From: Mauremys mutica
Taxonomy: Eukaryota > Chordata > Testudines > Geoemydidae
NCBI RefSeq assembly: GCF_020497125.1
Contig: NW_025422886.1
Location: 20,587 to 84,586, forward strand
Direction: 5' to 3'
Length of the DNA stretch: 64,000 nt
Shown here: positions 10,136 through 23,025 of the stretch, piece after piece
Position numbering within the stretch: the stretch's first letter is position 1
Layout: each line of letters starts with the position of its first letter
Notes under the pieces: generated by a model
Databases searched by the model: none
The model's input: the letters and a program-made list of their open reading frames with translations, nothing else
What the model was told of the DNA's origin: nothing
Position numbers and translations under genes: made by a program

Positions 10136-10889
10136 TGTCATGAATAGTTAGTAAAGGGTTAAAGCATAGTACCTGGTGGGCATCTGACCTGAGGACCAAT
10201 CAGGGAAGAGAATTTGAAACTCCTAGGAGGGAACTTTTCCCTCTGTTTGGGGGGGTCTTTGTCTTTGGCCGTTTGGAGTTCAAGAGACCAGACGAGTTAA
10301 TCAAGTCCCTACAAGTTCCACCTTTCTGAACTAATTTCTTCTAGTCAAGATAGTGAGTATTAGAAAGATACTTTGTGTCCTTATCTAATAATCCTATGTT
10401 TGCAATTCTGTGTGTTTGTTATTGATTATTCTCAATTCTGCTTGTACTGGTTGTACTGAGAAAGAGAGAGAAGTCTCTCCAGAACTTAGCAAGGTTATAC
10501 CCTATGAGTGCCCAGCTTGGATTCATAGAGATTCTGTATTTTCTTTTGTTCTCTTAATAAATTCTTTTCTTTTCTTTGGACTTGGTTAATTCCTTCCCTT
10601 GGGGAAATTCAGGGGAAGGGGAGGGGGAAGTGGGCTGCTTCCCTGTGTGTAGAGATTCAAGGCGTTTGAATCCAGGCACCTCTGTCTCCAGAGCAGGCTG
10701 GAGAGAGGGAGGAGGGGGGAGGTTCCTCCTCTGTGAATTGATCTGTGTTCCCAAGGGGGGAAACAGGGGTGTCCCGGCCCACGGAATTGACCGGGTGGTG
10801 CAGACCTACCCTAGGATTTTGGGGTGGGGGAAGACATGCGGGTCCTCACTTTGAAACCGCCCAGTTTCAAGTGAGGGTAGACTCTGACA
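10136..10889 (+). repeat. 3' LTR of Gmr1-like element
   Basis: 754 bp with the same TGTCA and TGACA ends as the 5' LTR and AATAAA at 10,556-10,561. Differences from the 5' LTR are a shorter G-run and about a dozen small changes after position 10,590. Confidence 0.92.
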
Positions 10890-10921
10890 GGTGCTTTACC
10901 AAGTGTTAAGTCAGTTATGCC

Positions 10922-10973
10922 CAAATAAATTTGTTAGTCTCTAAGGTGCCACAAGGACTCCTCATTTTTTTGT
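10922..10973 (-). repeat. SINE-like repeat fragment (family A)
   Basis: Contains GTTAGTCTCTAAGGTGCCAC and a T-rich tail. The same core recurs at 18,472, 29,533, 38,213 and 49,941 in this window. It lies 33 bp beyond the gypsy 3' LTR. Confidence 0.7.
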
Positions 10974-10983
10974 ACATACCAGG

Positions 10984-12149
10984 TGTGACACTCTCCTTAG
11001 GACAGCCACTGTGTTACCCCACTGCCTCAATACTGCAAGCTCATAGAAAGTCCATCATTTCATTAATAAAAAATGATATGCACAAATCTTGCTCCCGAAT
11101 GGAGATTCCCAGACACTTCAATCAAACACACATACTGGTTTAGATAAAACAATACAACAAGTTTATTAAGTATAGAAAGAAAGATTTTTAGTGATTACAA
11201 GTAACAAGACACAATGGGCAGAATTGGTTACAAAGAAAACAAAAGATAAAACGCAAACCAATACCTACCTTAGCAAGCTAAATTAATTACAAGCAAAAGA
11301 TTTTCTCACCACATGCTTTTTGCAGTCTTTACTGGCTGAAAGCCTGTCAGTCATGACCTCTCCCCAGGTCAGTGTTTCTTCAGGCATTGTTGCTGCCATG
11401 AGCAGAGAGGAATGGAAGAGAAAGAGAGTTTGTATTGAGTGTCCTCTATTCTTACACCTTTCTCTCTTCTTTGAGGATTATCTCCAGTGGGGATGCAGGT
11501 GATTCCCAGTCTGTCACACGGGAACCCCCAACTGTTCCATTGCCAAAATGTAAATTTCTCATTCACATCCTTCTTCCTGCTAAAGAATGACCGTTTACCA
11601 AGGTGATAGTCTACTTGATTATGCTGACACCTGGCTAGGGTGCTGACTAGCCTTTTGTCTCTGAGGAACTGGTTTGGGCTTCTTTTCTAACCTTGAAACA
11701 TGTCACAGCAATGTTATACAGTAAAATCTTATACCTTTACATACAGTGTTGCGGACACACATTTTACCAGGACAATAATGTTCAGTAGGTTATGAGTTTT
11801 CAAATCATATCTCACAAAGCATACTTTGTACAAAATGTGTCATAGTCTTGTAAAAGTGGTGATCATAAGGGTACAGTCTGTCACTCCTTTGTTTAAGGCA
11901 AGCTTGTTTGTCAACTCTCTCCACAACATATTTTAGATGCATATTTCCAGCACACTTACATAACCCTTTATACACCACCCATGCATACATCACAAGATGA
12001 TATTCATGACGAGCATGTCACCAGTTTTCATAAAAGACCTCGCTCAGTACACATTTATACTACAATAATACTGTATACAATCAGTTGCTTATTCTTGGGG
12101 TTCAGACCCCCTGTTCTTCTTTTGGAGTGTCTGGACCCTGATTGTCACA
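10984..12149 (-). repeat. Solo LTR, 1166 bp, with CCAGG target duplication
   Basis: Begins TGTGACA and ends TGTCACA, flanked by CCAGG at 10,979-10,983 and 12,150-12,154. The only polyadenylation-like AATAAA near the expected place reads on the minus strand (about 11,165), so the LTR points left. No internal retroviral sequence remains, as expected after LTR-LTR recombination. The start (minus strand) resembles that of the LTR at 13,905. Confidence 0.85.
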
Positions 12150-12154
12150 CCAGG

Positions 12155-12903
12155 CATACAGCTTTATTTCACTGAGGAGAGACCTGAATCAATCAAGTAG
12201 CATCATCCATTAAAGGAGGTGGTGCTTGGTTCTCCTGCCCCAATGAGACCCTTATGTGCGCGCACACGCACACACACACGCAGAGCAATCTTGTGTGGTG
12301 TCTGAAAGCAGTTTAAAGGCGCCCATTTCTCCAAATCCCTTGAAAACTTGCTAAAATTGAAAAACACTCTGCTCTCTCGGTCTCAATCAAGCTAATAACT
12401 TAATGGAAGCAATTTATGTGCTCGAAGTGGAGGATTCTGACAGAAGACAAATGTTGTAATTTACACTGCCAGCCTCATTCCATGCCTGACTTCACACCAA
12501 TGGCATTTTAAAAATGCAGGTTCATTATTTTGTTCAGGTGGATCATTTGAAATTACCATTATTCTCAAAGAGTTTATCAAATACTAATAGTGTTTTGCAA
12601 AATAAATGGCTTTGCCATTTGCCATCTAGCCCTTTGCTGAGAGAGGAGATGAGTGACTGAGATATTCATTAACTTCTGCCAGTAGCATTAGCTGTAGAAC
12701 AAAAGTGCATTTTCAAAATAATCTAAAGGATACATGCTCCTTATACCCCTTTGACTATCAATGCAATCCTGAACACTATACAAATCAAAGTCTACTGTCT
12801 GTGATAACTGCCAAAATCCTTATCTGTAATAAGAATTCAATTTTTCTTTCAAACATGGGGAGTCCCCCTTCCCTCCTCATGTTTCTGATAGCAAAGAACC
12901 ACA
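12155..12903. other. No gene seen
   Basis: AT-rich unique-looking sequence with a CA-rich microsatellite at about 12,258-12,282. No coding or RNA signal. Confidence 0.5.
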
Positions 12904-13090
12904 GGGGGGAGGGATAGCTCAGTGGTTTGAGCATTGGTCTGCTAAGCCTAGGGTTGTGAGTTCAATCCTTGAGAAGGCCACTTAGGGATCTGGGGCAAAA
13001 ATTGGTCCTGCTAGTGAAGGCAGGGGGCTGGACTCAATGACTTTTCAAGGTCCCTTCCAGTTCTAGGAGATTGGTATATCTCCAATTATT
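12904..13090 (+). repeat. tRNA-derived SINE with CR1-like tail
   Basis: The head has RNA polymerase III boxes: A box TAGCTCAGTGG (12,915-12,925) and B box GAGTTCAATCC (12,958-12,968). The tail (GGACTCAATGACTTTTCAAG, then CCCTTCCAGTTCTAGGAG) resembles the end of turtle tRNA SINEs that borrow CR1 machinery (recollection). Minus-strand relatives lie at 45,838 and 52,150. Confidence 0.85.
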
Positions 13091-13904
13091 ACCTTTATTA
13101 CCACAGCAGACATCAAAGCACTCTGGATAATATGAATTTTTCCATGTTTCTCATGTACTAGCTCTGTTTATTATGTCATATATTTGAATGTTTATATGAC
13201 ATGTTTTAATTTCCAGTGGTAACCGCTTCCCCCCCCAAACAGTTTGCTCTCCAATGTGCTTTACAGGCATTGACCAATACAGTCTCACAATGGAAGCTTG
13301 AGTATTGTACATATCCATTTTTCAGATGGGAGGACTGAGGGGAAGAGAGCAGTGGCTTGACTGTGCACAACCTTGCAGCTTCACAAGAGAGTGAGGTGGA
13401 AGAGGACCTGCTCCTTTTGCCTCTGCACAGGTGTGTTGTGTTGAAACCTAACCTTGGATAGATTCTCAGATTGCCCCAAGTGAGTGAAAGCTGGCAGGTC
13501 GTGTTAACTTAGAAACAGTCTGTAAAACTGTTGAGAAGTTAGATGGAGACTGAAGTGGTGCCTAGGCCTTGTGTTGGTCCTTTGCACATGGTGAATTTCA
13601 CCCTCTAGGGGATGGAGAACTGGGGCTGAGTTTGACAGCAACTGAAATGGAGGCATAATTAAATGTATGGATTAAAATAACACAGATTGATTAGGCATGA
13701 TCAGATTTCTGGTGAAGGTACAGTCTCACTATAGCCAAAGACCAGATCCTCCTTAAGATGATTGGAAGTGTGTATTTAAGGACCACTGGAAATTTTGCTT
13801 TGACATAGATAGTTTTGATGTGTTGTGGTTGCAGTCTCTTTTGGACATCTCTGGGGAACACTTAGCTCTCTGTTTCTCACTCTTTTTCCTGTTTCCTTTA
13901 TCTC
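13091..13904. other. No gene seen; weak MIR-like remnant
   Basis: Around 13,320-13,390 a stretch resembling the degraded conserved part of MIR-type repeats can be seen. Otherwise unremarkable. Confidence 0.4.
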
Positions 13905-15030
13905 TGTGACACTCAGGTTCCAAACACCCCAAAAGGAGAACAGGAACCCTGAAGAATAAGCAGGTGAATCAGCTGATGGTATGCAATGTTATTGTGCTAT
14001 AAAATATGTTGAGTACGATCTTTTATAAAAGCTTGTAATGTTCTAAACATAATCATTATGAGATGTATCCGGGCTATGGTTATATGTATTTGTGTGTCTA
14101 TAGAGAACTGGGCCATAAACTTAGGATCCAACTCGCAGCAGAACAGTGAGCAATTAGACAGGGAGGGACACCTTCCAAGCCAGGTGTTTACATGTACCTA
14201 GCTTCAAATAACAAACCATTGTCCAGCCCAGAAAAAGACCAGGATGGGACACTAGAGTTAATGGAAAGATATTGAGGTATCTGGGCTTTCAGTCAAGAGG
14301 GGGTTTCCACACTCTGAATAAACATGAGTCACCATGGACTGAGAGAAAGAAAATAAAAGAGAGGGGGGAAAAGCCTTTTAAAAGCAGGATTGTGTCTGAA
14401 GTTTTTCATCCAGAAAATGAGGGACAGTCTGTAGGCAGGAAGCTGTCTGTGAAATGCAGGATCCCCTCTATAGCTTGGGGGTAAGCTGGGAAAATGTTCA
14501 AAGGCACTAGGTAACGCATTAGAAAAGGGGTTTTATTTATCTAATATGGAAATGCAAAGCCTGTGCAGTTGTGTGTTTGTGTATTTACTGTGTAACTTGT
14601 ATGTGTATGCACTGCCTCACTATTTCATTTTTGAATCTGGGTTTTTTCTGTTAAATAAATGTATTGTTTGTTTTTACCCCAAGCAGGTCTCTGTTGTGCA
14701 AACTGCACAGGGTGTGTGATCCAAAGTAAGCTGGTGTCTGTGGGGGGAGGGAATTCATGCCTTTGGGGGTGATGAGGGGAAAAGACTGAGTGTCTGCTAG
14801 TTAAGAATTGAGAATAAGAGATTTGGGGAGACTCAGGACTGGAAGGCTGTTGGTGTCACCCAGCAAGGAGTAACTAGGCTTGTGGAAGCTTGGATAAGAC
14901 CTTGTGCTTTGGGGCTGGCTACTGGCATCAGGGATCTGAGCCTTAAGGAACCTTGAGGTTACAGGGCAGATGGTGACTAGGACCCCTTACTGGTCTGAGT
15001 GATCCCCAAAACTGCACAGTTTCCTACACC
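13905..15030 (+). repeat. LTR-like element related to the 10,984 LTR
   Basis: Starts TGTGACACTCAGGTTCC, followed by matches to the first 200 bases of the minus-strand LTR at 10,984-12,149. An AATAAA signal lies near 14,655 (TTAAATAAATGT). The right end is uncertain; I found no target duplication, so it is probably truncated or old. Confidence 0.6.
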
Positions 15031-16569
15031 TGATTTTCCTCTTGCTTTCATGCTGCTGCCTGTGCTGCATTCTGTACCTGTTGTAAGCCTCCGTGTAACT
15101 TCATAGTGCCATATATGATGGCCATCATGCCTGAAATGGCAAAACTAACAGTGCATCATAATTCCTGATTTTGGATTTAACCCCTTAAACCTTTGAGTTA
15201 GAAAAGAGATCCCTATCCACTGTTCTCAAAACAAGGACATAATACTGTACTCTGCTGGCTCTGAGAAAATGGCAACTGTAGCTGGATCAAGCGGCTGGAA
15301 TACACGATCAGATTTTGGATACCAGGTGTCATTATTCGTCAGAAGCAAGTGTATATTTAATTCTCAAATGCTAGGTGAGTATAACAGAGCTGGCACATAT
15401 GCAATGTTACATTATATAATGATCAGGGAGGGGTATATTTTCAGCCAGAATGAGGCCTGTTCTGTTGTCTTTATCCCCAAACCTTTCACACCTGCAGATT
15501 GAATTTTGGAGACCAATCTAGATTCTTTGGGAGTGCAAATCAGGTACAGGTGCAAGCACTCAGAATTGCAGCCACAGCTCAATTAGTTCAAGTTGTACCT
15601 GCAAAGAATTTATCTCTCAGATTCAAACAATATGTTAATGCAAACAACTTTCAACTTCAAGATGATTTGTTTTAAAGCTTGTTGAGATCACAGGTAAGCT
15701 TTCTGAAGGCAGGGACAATGTCTAACATAATGAGGACCCAGTTATAACTGAGATATCCAGGTGATACCATGATATAAACATGCGTTTTTTCTCTTTCCTT
15801 TTCACTTAGGCTTATATTTGTTCAAATCCCAAAGCTAAATCATAATTCCTATCCACTCAGTGGTTGGCCTGTGCTTTTTCATGTACCCTCAGTTGACCCA
15901 GGAGAATAATGGGGGAAGGGGAGAGGCTAGATCAATGAAAGACAAAGAGATTTCCTTATTTTAATCAGTAGGATGGCTTGTTTAACAATGCAATGGGAAA
16001 ACAGAGAACTGTAGGTAACGTAAAACTAGGTGAGGGCAACATTAGGTTTTTTACCAAAGTGGTGTTTCAGTCTAAAGGCTAAAAATATATTTGTATCTTA
16101 TTTGGAGGGCAGAAGTGTTTAAATAAAAAATACATCTTGTCCAAAATTCTGTACATGAGGAATATGGAGATTTTTCAGAGGCTGATTGAGTGTATGCAAT
16201 GTAGTAGTTTATGATTCAAACCTTTATCAGAATAAAACCACAGGTTACTTCTGCCTGCAGCTTCTGGATCTAAATCAGATGCGTGCTCATTAAGTTAACT
16301 CTGGCTTCCTCCCTTCCTACTGATCTTATTCATTAATGAATACTATGGGTTCCTTTATTGCATTTTCTTCATCCTGGATCATTATAGGATCACTAAATTT
16401 AATTCCTTCCCATTACTATACACTAGCTGTTCTCACTCATTTCAGAGTATGGTAATTATGGAGGAACCAGAAGTAGCATACTGTTAAAACAACTTAATTT
16501 AATTTGGATTCATTTTCAGCTATCGGGGGGAGGGGGGATATTTATGCACCCACAATGCTGAATTTATTT
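15031..16569. other. No gene seen
   Basis: Unique-looking AT-rich sequence. Frames are short and none carries a recognisable motif. Confidence 0.5.
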
Positions 16570-16574
16570 TTGAG

Positions 16575-16665
16575 ACAAGGTGATTGAGGTAATATCTTTT
16601 ATTGGACTAATTTCTGTTGGTAGAGAGACAAGCTTTTGAGCTATAGAGTTCTTCTTCAAGTCTGA
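16575..16665 (+). repeat. Dispersed repeat (family B)
   Basis: The block around ATCTTTTATTGGACTAATTT and AGAGAGACAAGCTTTTGAGC recurs, diverged, at about 50,862-50,955. I recall it as a common turtle and crocodilian interspersed repeat. Confidence 0.6.
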
Positions 16666-16669
16666 GAAG

Positions 16670-17692
16670 CTGCCTCTCTAATATTCTGTTCTCACACTGT
16701 GTGTGGGGGAGGGTGTGGGGGGGACAAAAGCCGATTGCTGCCCTTGTGTCAATTTGCTCCTGTAAGTTACACCCCGTTTGGATTTTCTCTCCATGCTGCA
16801 TTTTGCTTGGGCCAATGACGAACACGGTTTAGAACTGGCCACTGGCAAAATAACATTCACTCCTTCTCTCACAGTAAAAGCTGCTCACTGAAAGCCACAG
16901 CTCAGTAATGTAGGCAATCGAGTCCTCTGGCTCTTTGATGGATAGCAGCTTCTTGTCTAATTGAGCTCCCTAGGAAGCTACACCCTACCTACCAGTTTCA
17001 GTATAAAGAAGGCTGCCCCCATTTTCCGTTTCAAACTTTCTAGCATGAGGGGGGGGGTATTTCTTTCTTTTTGCACCCCCTCCCACACCCCATTACAGTA
17101 TATATCCTCACCTCTTTATATTTGTCTGGCGAATCCTGGGACAACATGGTATTCCCGAAAGAGAGGGCTAATAGCTCCGTTTAAAGCCAGGTGCACTGCT
17201 GCATGGTGCAGAGAGAGATGATGAGAAGAAAAAAGACAAAACTCTGAATGGTCAGACCTAGAGGTGGCACATGTGTGGTCTACTTTGAACTAACTTTATG
17301 CAAGGCTCTGTGCTGTACTTGGTGCCTAGATTTGAAGACGACAGGCACTTTATAAATACCTTTGAGAGGGTAGACAGGGCAAATACTGAGCAGTTTTTCA
17401 CACAGCGCTACCATTGCATTTCAATGATTCCTGCTCTATAGCACGTCCATTTTTCAAGTCACGCGCCTCTATTCATTAGGGAACATCCACTCTGCAGTAG
17501 TGCCGTGATGATGACAAATCCCATAAGGGTCTAAGAGCCATAAACCCACTTCACTTCTGCCTATGTGTCAAATTTGAACTCATGTCTCCAATGAATTAAC
17601 CTTCTGAACCACCAGGCTCTAGCCCCTTCTGTAACACTCTTATTTCTACAGGGACCACACAGGACCATATGAAGCCTTTAATTCAGGACTTA
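16670..17692. other. No gene seen
   Basis: Unique-looking sequence with short poly-G runs. No domain in any short frame. Confidence 0.5.
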
Positions 17693-18790
17693 GATTAATA
17701 GATTCTGAGGCCAGAAGGGACCATTGTGATCTAGCCTGACCTCCTGTGTAGCACAGACCATAGAACTTCCCCCAAATGATTCCTAGAATGTATCCTTTAG
17801 AAAAACATCTAATCTTGATTTAAAGATTGGCAGGGATGGAGAATTCACCACAGTTAATAATGTATGTCTTCTTTTCTGTTTGAATTTGTCTAGTTTCAAC
17901 TGCCAGCCATTGGATCGTGTTATCCCTTTCTCTGCTAGATTGAAGAGCCCATTTTTAAATAATTGTTCCCTGTGTAGGAACTTACAGACTTTGATCAAGT
18001 CACCGCTTAACCTTCTCTTTGTTAAGCTAAATAGATTGAGCTCCTTGGGTCTACCACTCTAAGGCATGTTTTCTAATCCTTTAATCATTTTTGTGGCTCT
18101 TCTCTGAACCCTCTCCTGTTTACCAACTTCCATCTTGAATTGTGGGTACCAGAACTGGACACAGGATTCCAGCCATGGTCACACTACTGCCAAATCCAAA
18201 GGTAAAATAACTTCTCCACTCCTACTTGAGATTCCCCTATTTTTGCATACCAGGATCCCATTAGCTTTTTTGGCCACCACTTCACAATGGAAGCTCACAT
18301 TCAGCTGATTATCCATCATGATCCTCAAATCTTTGGTCCTCAAAGCTTCCCAGGACTGGGTCCACTATCCTCTAAATATGGCCCACATTCTTTGATCTTA
18401 GGTGTATACATTTACATTTAACTGTATTAAAATGCATATTGCTTGCTTGCACCAAGTTTACCAAATGATCTTGTATCAGAGGGGTAGCCGTGTTAGTATG
18501 GATCCGTAAAAGCAGCAAAGAGTCCTGTGGCACCTTATAGACTAACAGATCAAATTATCTTGATCACTCTGAATCAGTGACCTGTCCTTTTCATTATTTA
18601 CCACTCCCCAAATGTTTGTGTCGTCTGAGAACTTTAGTGATGATTTTATGTTTTCTTCCAGGTCATTGATAAAGATGTTAAACAGTGTAGAATCAAAAAC
18701 CGATCCCTGCAGGACACTGTTGGAAACAGACCTGTTAGATGACAATTCCCCGTTTACAATCTCCTCTGCATCTAGGGTGCTAAATGCGTA
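17693..18790 (-). mobile_element. CR1 LINE remnant, interrupted by a SINE
   Basis: On the minus strand the 3' UTR end is at about 17,693 (AGATTCTGAGGCCAGAAGGG on the plus strand). Frame 17,998-17,783 gives the typical CR1 C-terminus (FKSRLDVFLKDTF), and frame 18,793-18,542 gives RT motif B and a changed catalytic box (LFNIFINDL, then FSDDTN in place of FADDTK). A family-A SINE is inserted at 18,472-18,551. Stops and frameshifts mark it as dead. Confidence 0.85.
18472..18551 (+). repeat. SINE-like repeat (family A) inserted in CR1
   Basis: Short unit TATCAGAGGGGTAGCCGTGT to ACTAACAGATC. It is flanked by an 11-bp near-duplicate, AAATGATCTTG before and AAATTATCTTG after, which is CR1 sequence. 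So this small unit transposed by target-primed insertion. Confidence 0.75.
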
Positions 18791-19021
18791 CATTCCCCAG
18801 CTGGATTGCCCACACTGCCTTCACAAACTGGTGCCACCCATTTTTTGGACTGCACCAATTCCTTAACCTCCCCCATTGTAAGGAAGGCTGCAACACTGCA
18901 AGCACACACGCTCTCTCTCTCCCCTCTCCAGTAGATTTTCCATTTCTGGCACCCTCTGTCATGACACGGAAGTCAATTTAGCCCAGATACTGAAAAGGAA
19001 ATGTCTCTTTGTATTAGATGA

Positions 19022-19140
19022 GCATGTTCTAGGGAGTTGAGTACAGGATTGGGAGCCAGGAATTCCTGAGTTCCGTTCCCAGCTCTTCAGCTCTCCTGGC
19101 ATCAGTTTCCTCATCTCTAAAATAGGGCAATTGGAATTCA
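19022..19140 (+). repeat. MIR-like SINE relic
   Basis: Resembles the MIR core and tail (GGATTGGGAGCCAGGAATTC, then CATCAGTTTCCTCATCTCTA). Recognised from memory of the MIR consensus. Confidence 0.6.
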
Positions 19141-21724
19141 CATCTCAACATAGTTGTCATGTTCAGTTAAGTAGTGCTATGTTTATATCTCCAATCATCC
19201 CAGTGGGCAACAGGTTGAGAGAGGAGAGGGGAGTTGCTTCAGAAGTTATACATCAAATCTTCTCCCTGGAGGCAGCTGAGAGGTCACAAACATGATGGTG
19301 GCATCTCTGCATGACATACGCAGGAGGAGAAGAGTCTGGCTTCCTAAAGGAGAAATCTCCTATTTGCCCCCAAATACTCTGATAAACAGCAACAGTGGGG
19401 AAATGCTGCTGAAAGTTTAATGGTGGTTTGATAAACTCTTCCTTAGTTAAAAGTTTGTTGGAGTGTGGCTGTGATTCTTTGTGTGTGTCACATATGGATT
19501 ATTTGATTTACTGTCGCTCCTGGCTCAGTTGAAAATTGCACATCCTCTTCAATGATATTTATCCTTAAGCACAATAGACTTTAAACCTATTCATGAGTAT
19601 TTATAATTTCTCATTATCTTTCTCTCTTTTGAATTGATTATATACATCTGGAGCTCTCTCTCATCACAAAAAAGAGCAATGCTGCTTGCAGCCTTTCCTT
19701 CTACTTATCTGTTTCTGTAGCCGAGAGGCACAAGAGAACTCTGAGCTTCTATTTTCTTCAATTTTCCACTAAATTTCCTTTGAAGGGTATCGTTCCTGGA
19801 GGCTTTAACTGATCCATTTTCTTTTCATTTTTTTTCCTGACACCATATTGTGTATTTGCATGAGGAGGACGAAAGGAAAGAAGAGGAAAAAGTGAACAAT
19901 ATTTCTGTAAATATAAAAATTCTTTGAATGATACTCTGCTTTTGGGTTTGTACTTACAAATCCTGAATTCAACTGCAAATCTCCTCTGCTTTAAAGTGAG
20001 GTTCTAGTGTGAAAATGGCACCTTCTTCTCCCATTGTTTTCAATGGGCTTTGGATCAGGTCCTCAATCAGCAGATCTGCTCTCGATGTGTGTATTCAGTC
20101 ATAACTATTATCTTTTAACTATCCTTATAATTAGAAAGTTTTACTAATAGCTAACCTTTGCTTCAGCTTAAGCTGATTATTTCTTGTCCTACCTTCAGTG
20201 AGCATCCCCATTAATTACAATTTTTGCAGGCCAGGTCTTCAATAAATTTGCACATGTGTATTTGACTGGAATTTGGCTCTTTTGATTTTGTAGTTTAAAA
20301 TTAATGTTTGTTATTGTTTTATACCTGTTAGTCTTGCTGAAAGACAGCTGAAACAGAAGTTTACTCACATCAACTGAATTGTTGGCTTATTTATTCATGG
20401 TTTTAATATTGACAGCATCCTAGATTCCTAACAATGATATGTTAGAAAATAAACCTCTAAAATGAACTATACAGGCCTTGATTCTTCACTATGTCAGAGC
20501 TGCATTCAGACACTGTGGAAAGGGTCAGACAGTTGCATCTGGCAGACAGTTGCATCTCCTTGAATCAGCCCTGGTGCAAGTTAAAGCAGGAGGGTGTGTC
20601 CTTCAATTACGCTGCATAAGGTCCTTGCCCCAGTGGGGGATTGAGTCAGCTCAGCCATACCCTTGCCCCACACACCCCCGGCCTGCCCTGACATATCCTA
20701 GGATGGCTGGCATAGGAGCTGGCTAAGCTGCCTCCTCCACCAGCTCCACAGTAGTGGAGATTCTCCTTATGCAGGAAGGATTCTTTGCAGCAGATCTCTG
20801 GCTGGTTTAAGGCCATTTTACACTGTACATTAGTGCCAAGTGTCCTTAGAGGGAGGGAGAATCTGAGCCATAGATATCCTAATTGAAAAATGTAAAATAC
20901 AGTCCTAAAAAAAAAAAAGTTTGTCAGAGTTCTACATTATAGACACTTCAGTGTGCTAATAGTTACCAACATCCTCACTCTAAACCATTGCATGGTCCTG
21001 CAGATAGCAATGCCTTCTTGCCTTAGTAAAATTCCACATCACACTGCCTGGAAAAATTCATCTTCATTCTATATAAAAAAGACAGGAAAGACCCTAACTC
21101 TACTTCTCTGCTGAAGAGAGCATGATGCAAAGTCCATCTATTTGAGTGAGCATTGGGGTGGGAGGCTGAGGCAGTTGAGGGTGGGATTTCGGTTTAGTCT
21201 AGGGGGCTTGGGGATTAATTCAGTTAAGTGCATGCTTAACTTGAAGCATAAGTTTAAAGTAGACTTTTAAGTAGATGAAGTTGACATACGCTTAAAATTG
21301 ACACATTGACCACAGTGGGTCGTCTTAAATGGACTCTTTTTAGAATACACAGGCAAGCTCCAAATTTTTGATTGTTCCCATTTTCTTCAAAAGGGCAATA
21401 TTTGGCCCAGAAATATCTTGAATAATCTTGTTTGAATAAAATATTTGCCTTATCCTTAAGAAGGCACATATAATTATTTCCCTCATTAGCTAGGATGTAT
21501 TTGTATAGCTATTTGGTTATATCTGTTGTTGAGAAGATGAATGAAGAGGAAACACCACCTTGCTAGATACTTTTATTAATTGTGCTGACTTTATGCACAG
21601 GGTTGAAATGTATAGTACACTGATTGCACTGTTTCAACCAAGTACACAAAGTCCTGTTTATTTTCACTATTCATTGTGTTTATGTGAAGCACTTGTAATG
21701 GTGAATGATGTTATTTATTAGAGA
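19141..21724. other. No gene seen
   Basis: Long AT-rich stretch with no credible coding frame. A few phrases such as TTCAATGGGCTTTGGATCAG near 20,040 belong to an old dispersed amniote repeat that recurs near 26,455. Confidence 0.5.
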
Positions 21725-21725
21725 A

Positions 21726-22735
21726 ATAGACATGCAGAACTGAAAGGGACTCGATAGGTCATCTAGTCCAGTCCCCTGCACTGAGGCAGGACTAAGTATT
21801 ATCTAGACCATCCCTGACAGGTATATGTCTAACCTGTTCTTAAACACCTCCAATGATGGAATTCCACAACCTCTCTAGGTAATTTTGTTCCAGTGCTTAA
21901 CATCCTGACAGGAAGTTTTTCTTAATGTCTAACCTTTATTTCCCTTGTTGCAATTAAAGCCCGTTACTACTTGTCCTGTTCACAGTGGTTAGGGAAAACA
22001 ATTTATCACTCCCCTCTTCATAACAACTTTTTACCTATCATGGCCCCCCTCAATCTTCTCTTCTCCAGACTAAATAAACCCAGTTTTTTTCAACCTTACC
22101 TCAATCATTCTGGACCTTTAATCATTTTTGTTGTTCTCCTCTGGACTTTCTCCAGTTTGTCCATAGTTTGTCCACCAGAACTGGACACAATACTCCAGTT
22201 GAGGCCTTATCAATGCTGAGTAGACTGGAAGAATTACTTCCCATATCATTCAGACAACACTCCTGCTAATGAATCCTGGAATGATGTTTGCTTTTTTGAA
22301 ACAGTGTCACATCATTGACTCGTATTTAGTTTGTGATTCACTATAACCCCAGATCCTTTTCTGCAGTACTCCTTCCTAGGCAGTCATTTCCCATTTTGTA
22401 TTTGCGCAATTGATTATTCCTTCCTAAGTGTAGTACTTTGCATTTGTCCTTATTGAATTTCATCCTATTTATTTCAGACCATTTCTTCAGTTTGTCAAGA
22501 TCATTTTGAATTCTAATCCTGTTTTTCAAAGCACTTGCAACTCCTCCCTGCTTGGTATCGTCTGCAGACTTTATAAGTGTACTCTCTATGCCATTATCCA
22601 AATCATTTTTGAAGATATTGAATAGAACTGGACCCATAACAGATCCCTGTGGGACCTCACTTGATAGGCCCTTCCAGCTTGACTGTGAGCCATCATTGAC
22701 TCTCATTACTTTCCGATCCACTATAACCCTTGTTT
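21726..22735 (-). mobile_element. CR1 LINE remnant
   Basis: The minus-strand frame 22,721-22,341 encodes RT motif B ([16 protein letters not shown]) and a catalytic box where FADDTK has become SADDTK, followed by CR1-typical KCKVLHLG. The 3' UTR runs to about 21,726. The element is 5'-truncated inside RT and carries a stop downstream. Confidence 0.85.
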
Positions 22736-23025
22736 TTTATCCCTTTTGTCCCTACTCAGAGACTTTCAGCAGGTCTGCCTCCCACTTCTATCTCAACCTG
22801 AGTGCAAGAGTATACATCTTTGATCTACAAGACAACACCTCCTCCCTTTTTTCCCTGCCTGTCCTTCCTCATTAAGCTGTATATTTGTATACCAATATTC
22901 TAGCCATGTCAATTATCCCACCAAGTCTATGTGATGCCAATTATGTTGTCATTGTGATTATTCATTAATATTTCTAGACCTTCCTGTTTATTCCCTATAC
23001 TACTTGTATTAGTATGCAGACAGCT

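Larger units (their letters stand above)
3937..10889 (+). mobile_element. Gmr1-like Ty3/gypsy LTR retrotransposon, complete with both LTRs, frames broken
   Basis: Two direct LTRs, both starting TGTCATGAAT and ending GACTCTGACA, bracket a 5.4-kb interior. Interior order is leader, Gag with SCAN-like capsid segment, CCHC zinc knuckle, retropepsin-like protease, integrase, reverse transcriptase, RNase H. Integrase before RT is the hallmark of the Gmr1 group of vertebrate gypsy elements, which also supplied the mammalian SCAN domain (established literature). No envelope-like frame is present. The LTRs differ mainly by a G-run length and small changes in the last third, so the insertion looks young, yet at least five frameshifts interrupt Gag to integrase. 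The 5-bp flanks (CAACA on the left, GGTGC on the right) do not match, so no target duplication is visible. Confidence 0.9.

Noticed and set aside
12904..12980. Functional tRNA gene
   Set aside because: A and B boxes are present, but the sequence continues into a SINE body and does not form a tRNA cloverleaf end with a proper acceptor stem; relatives recur elsewhere.
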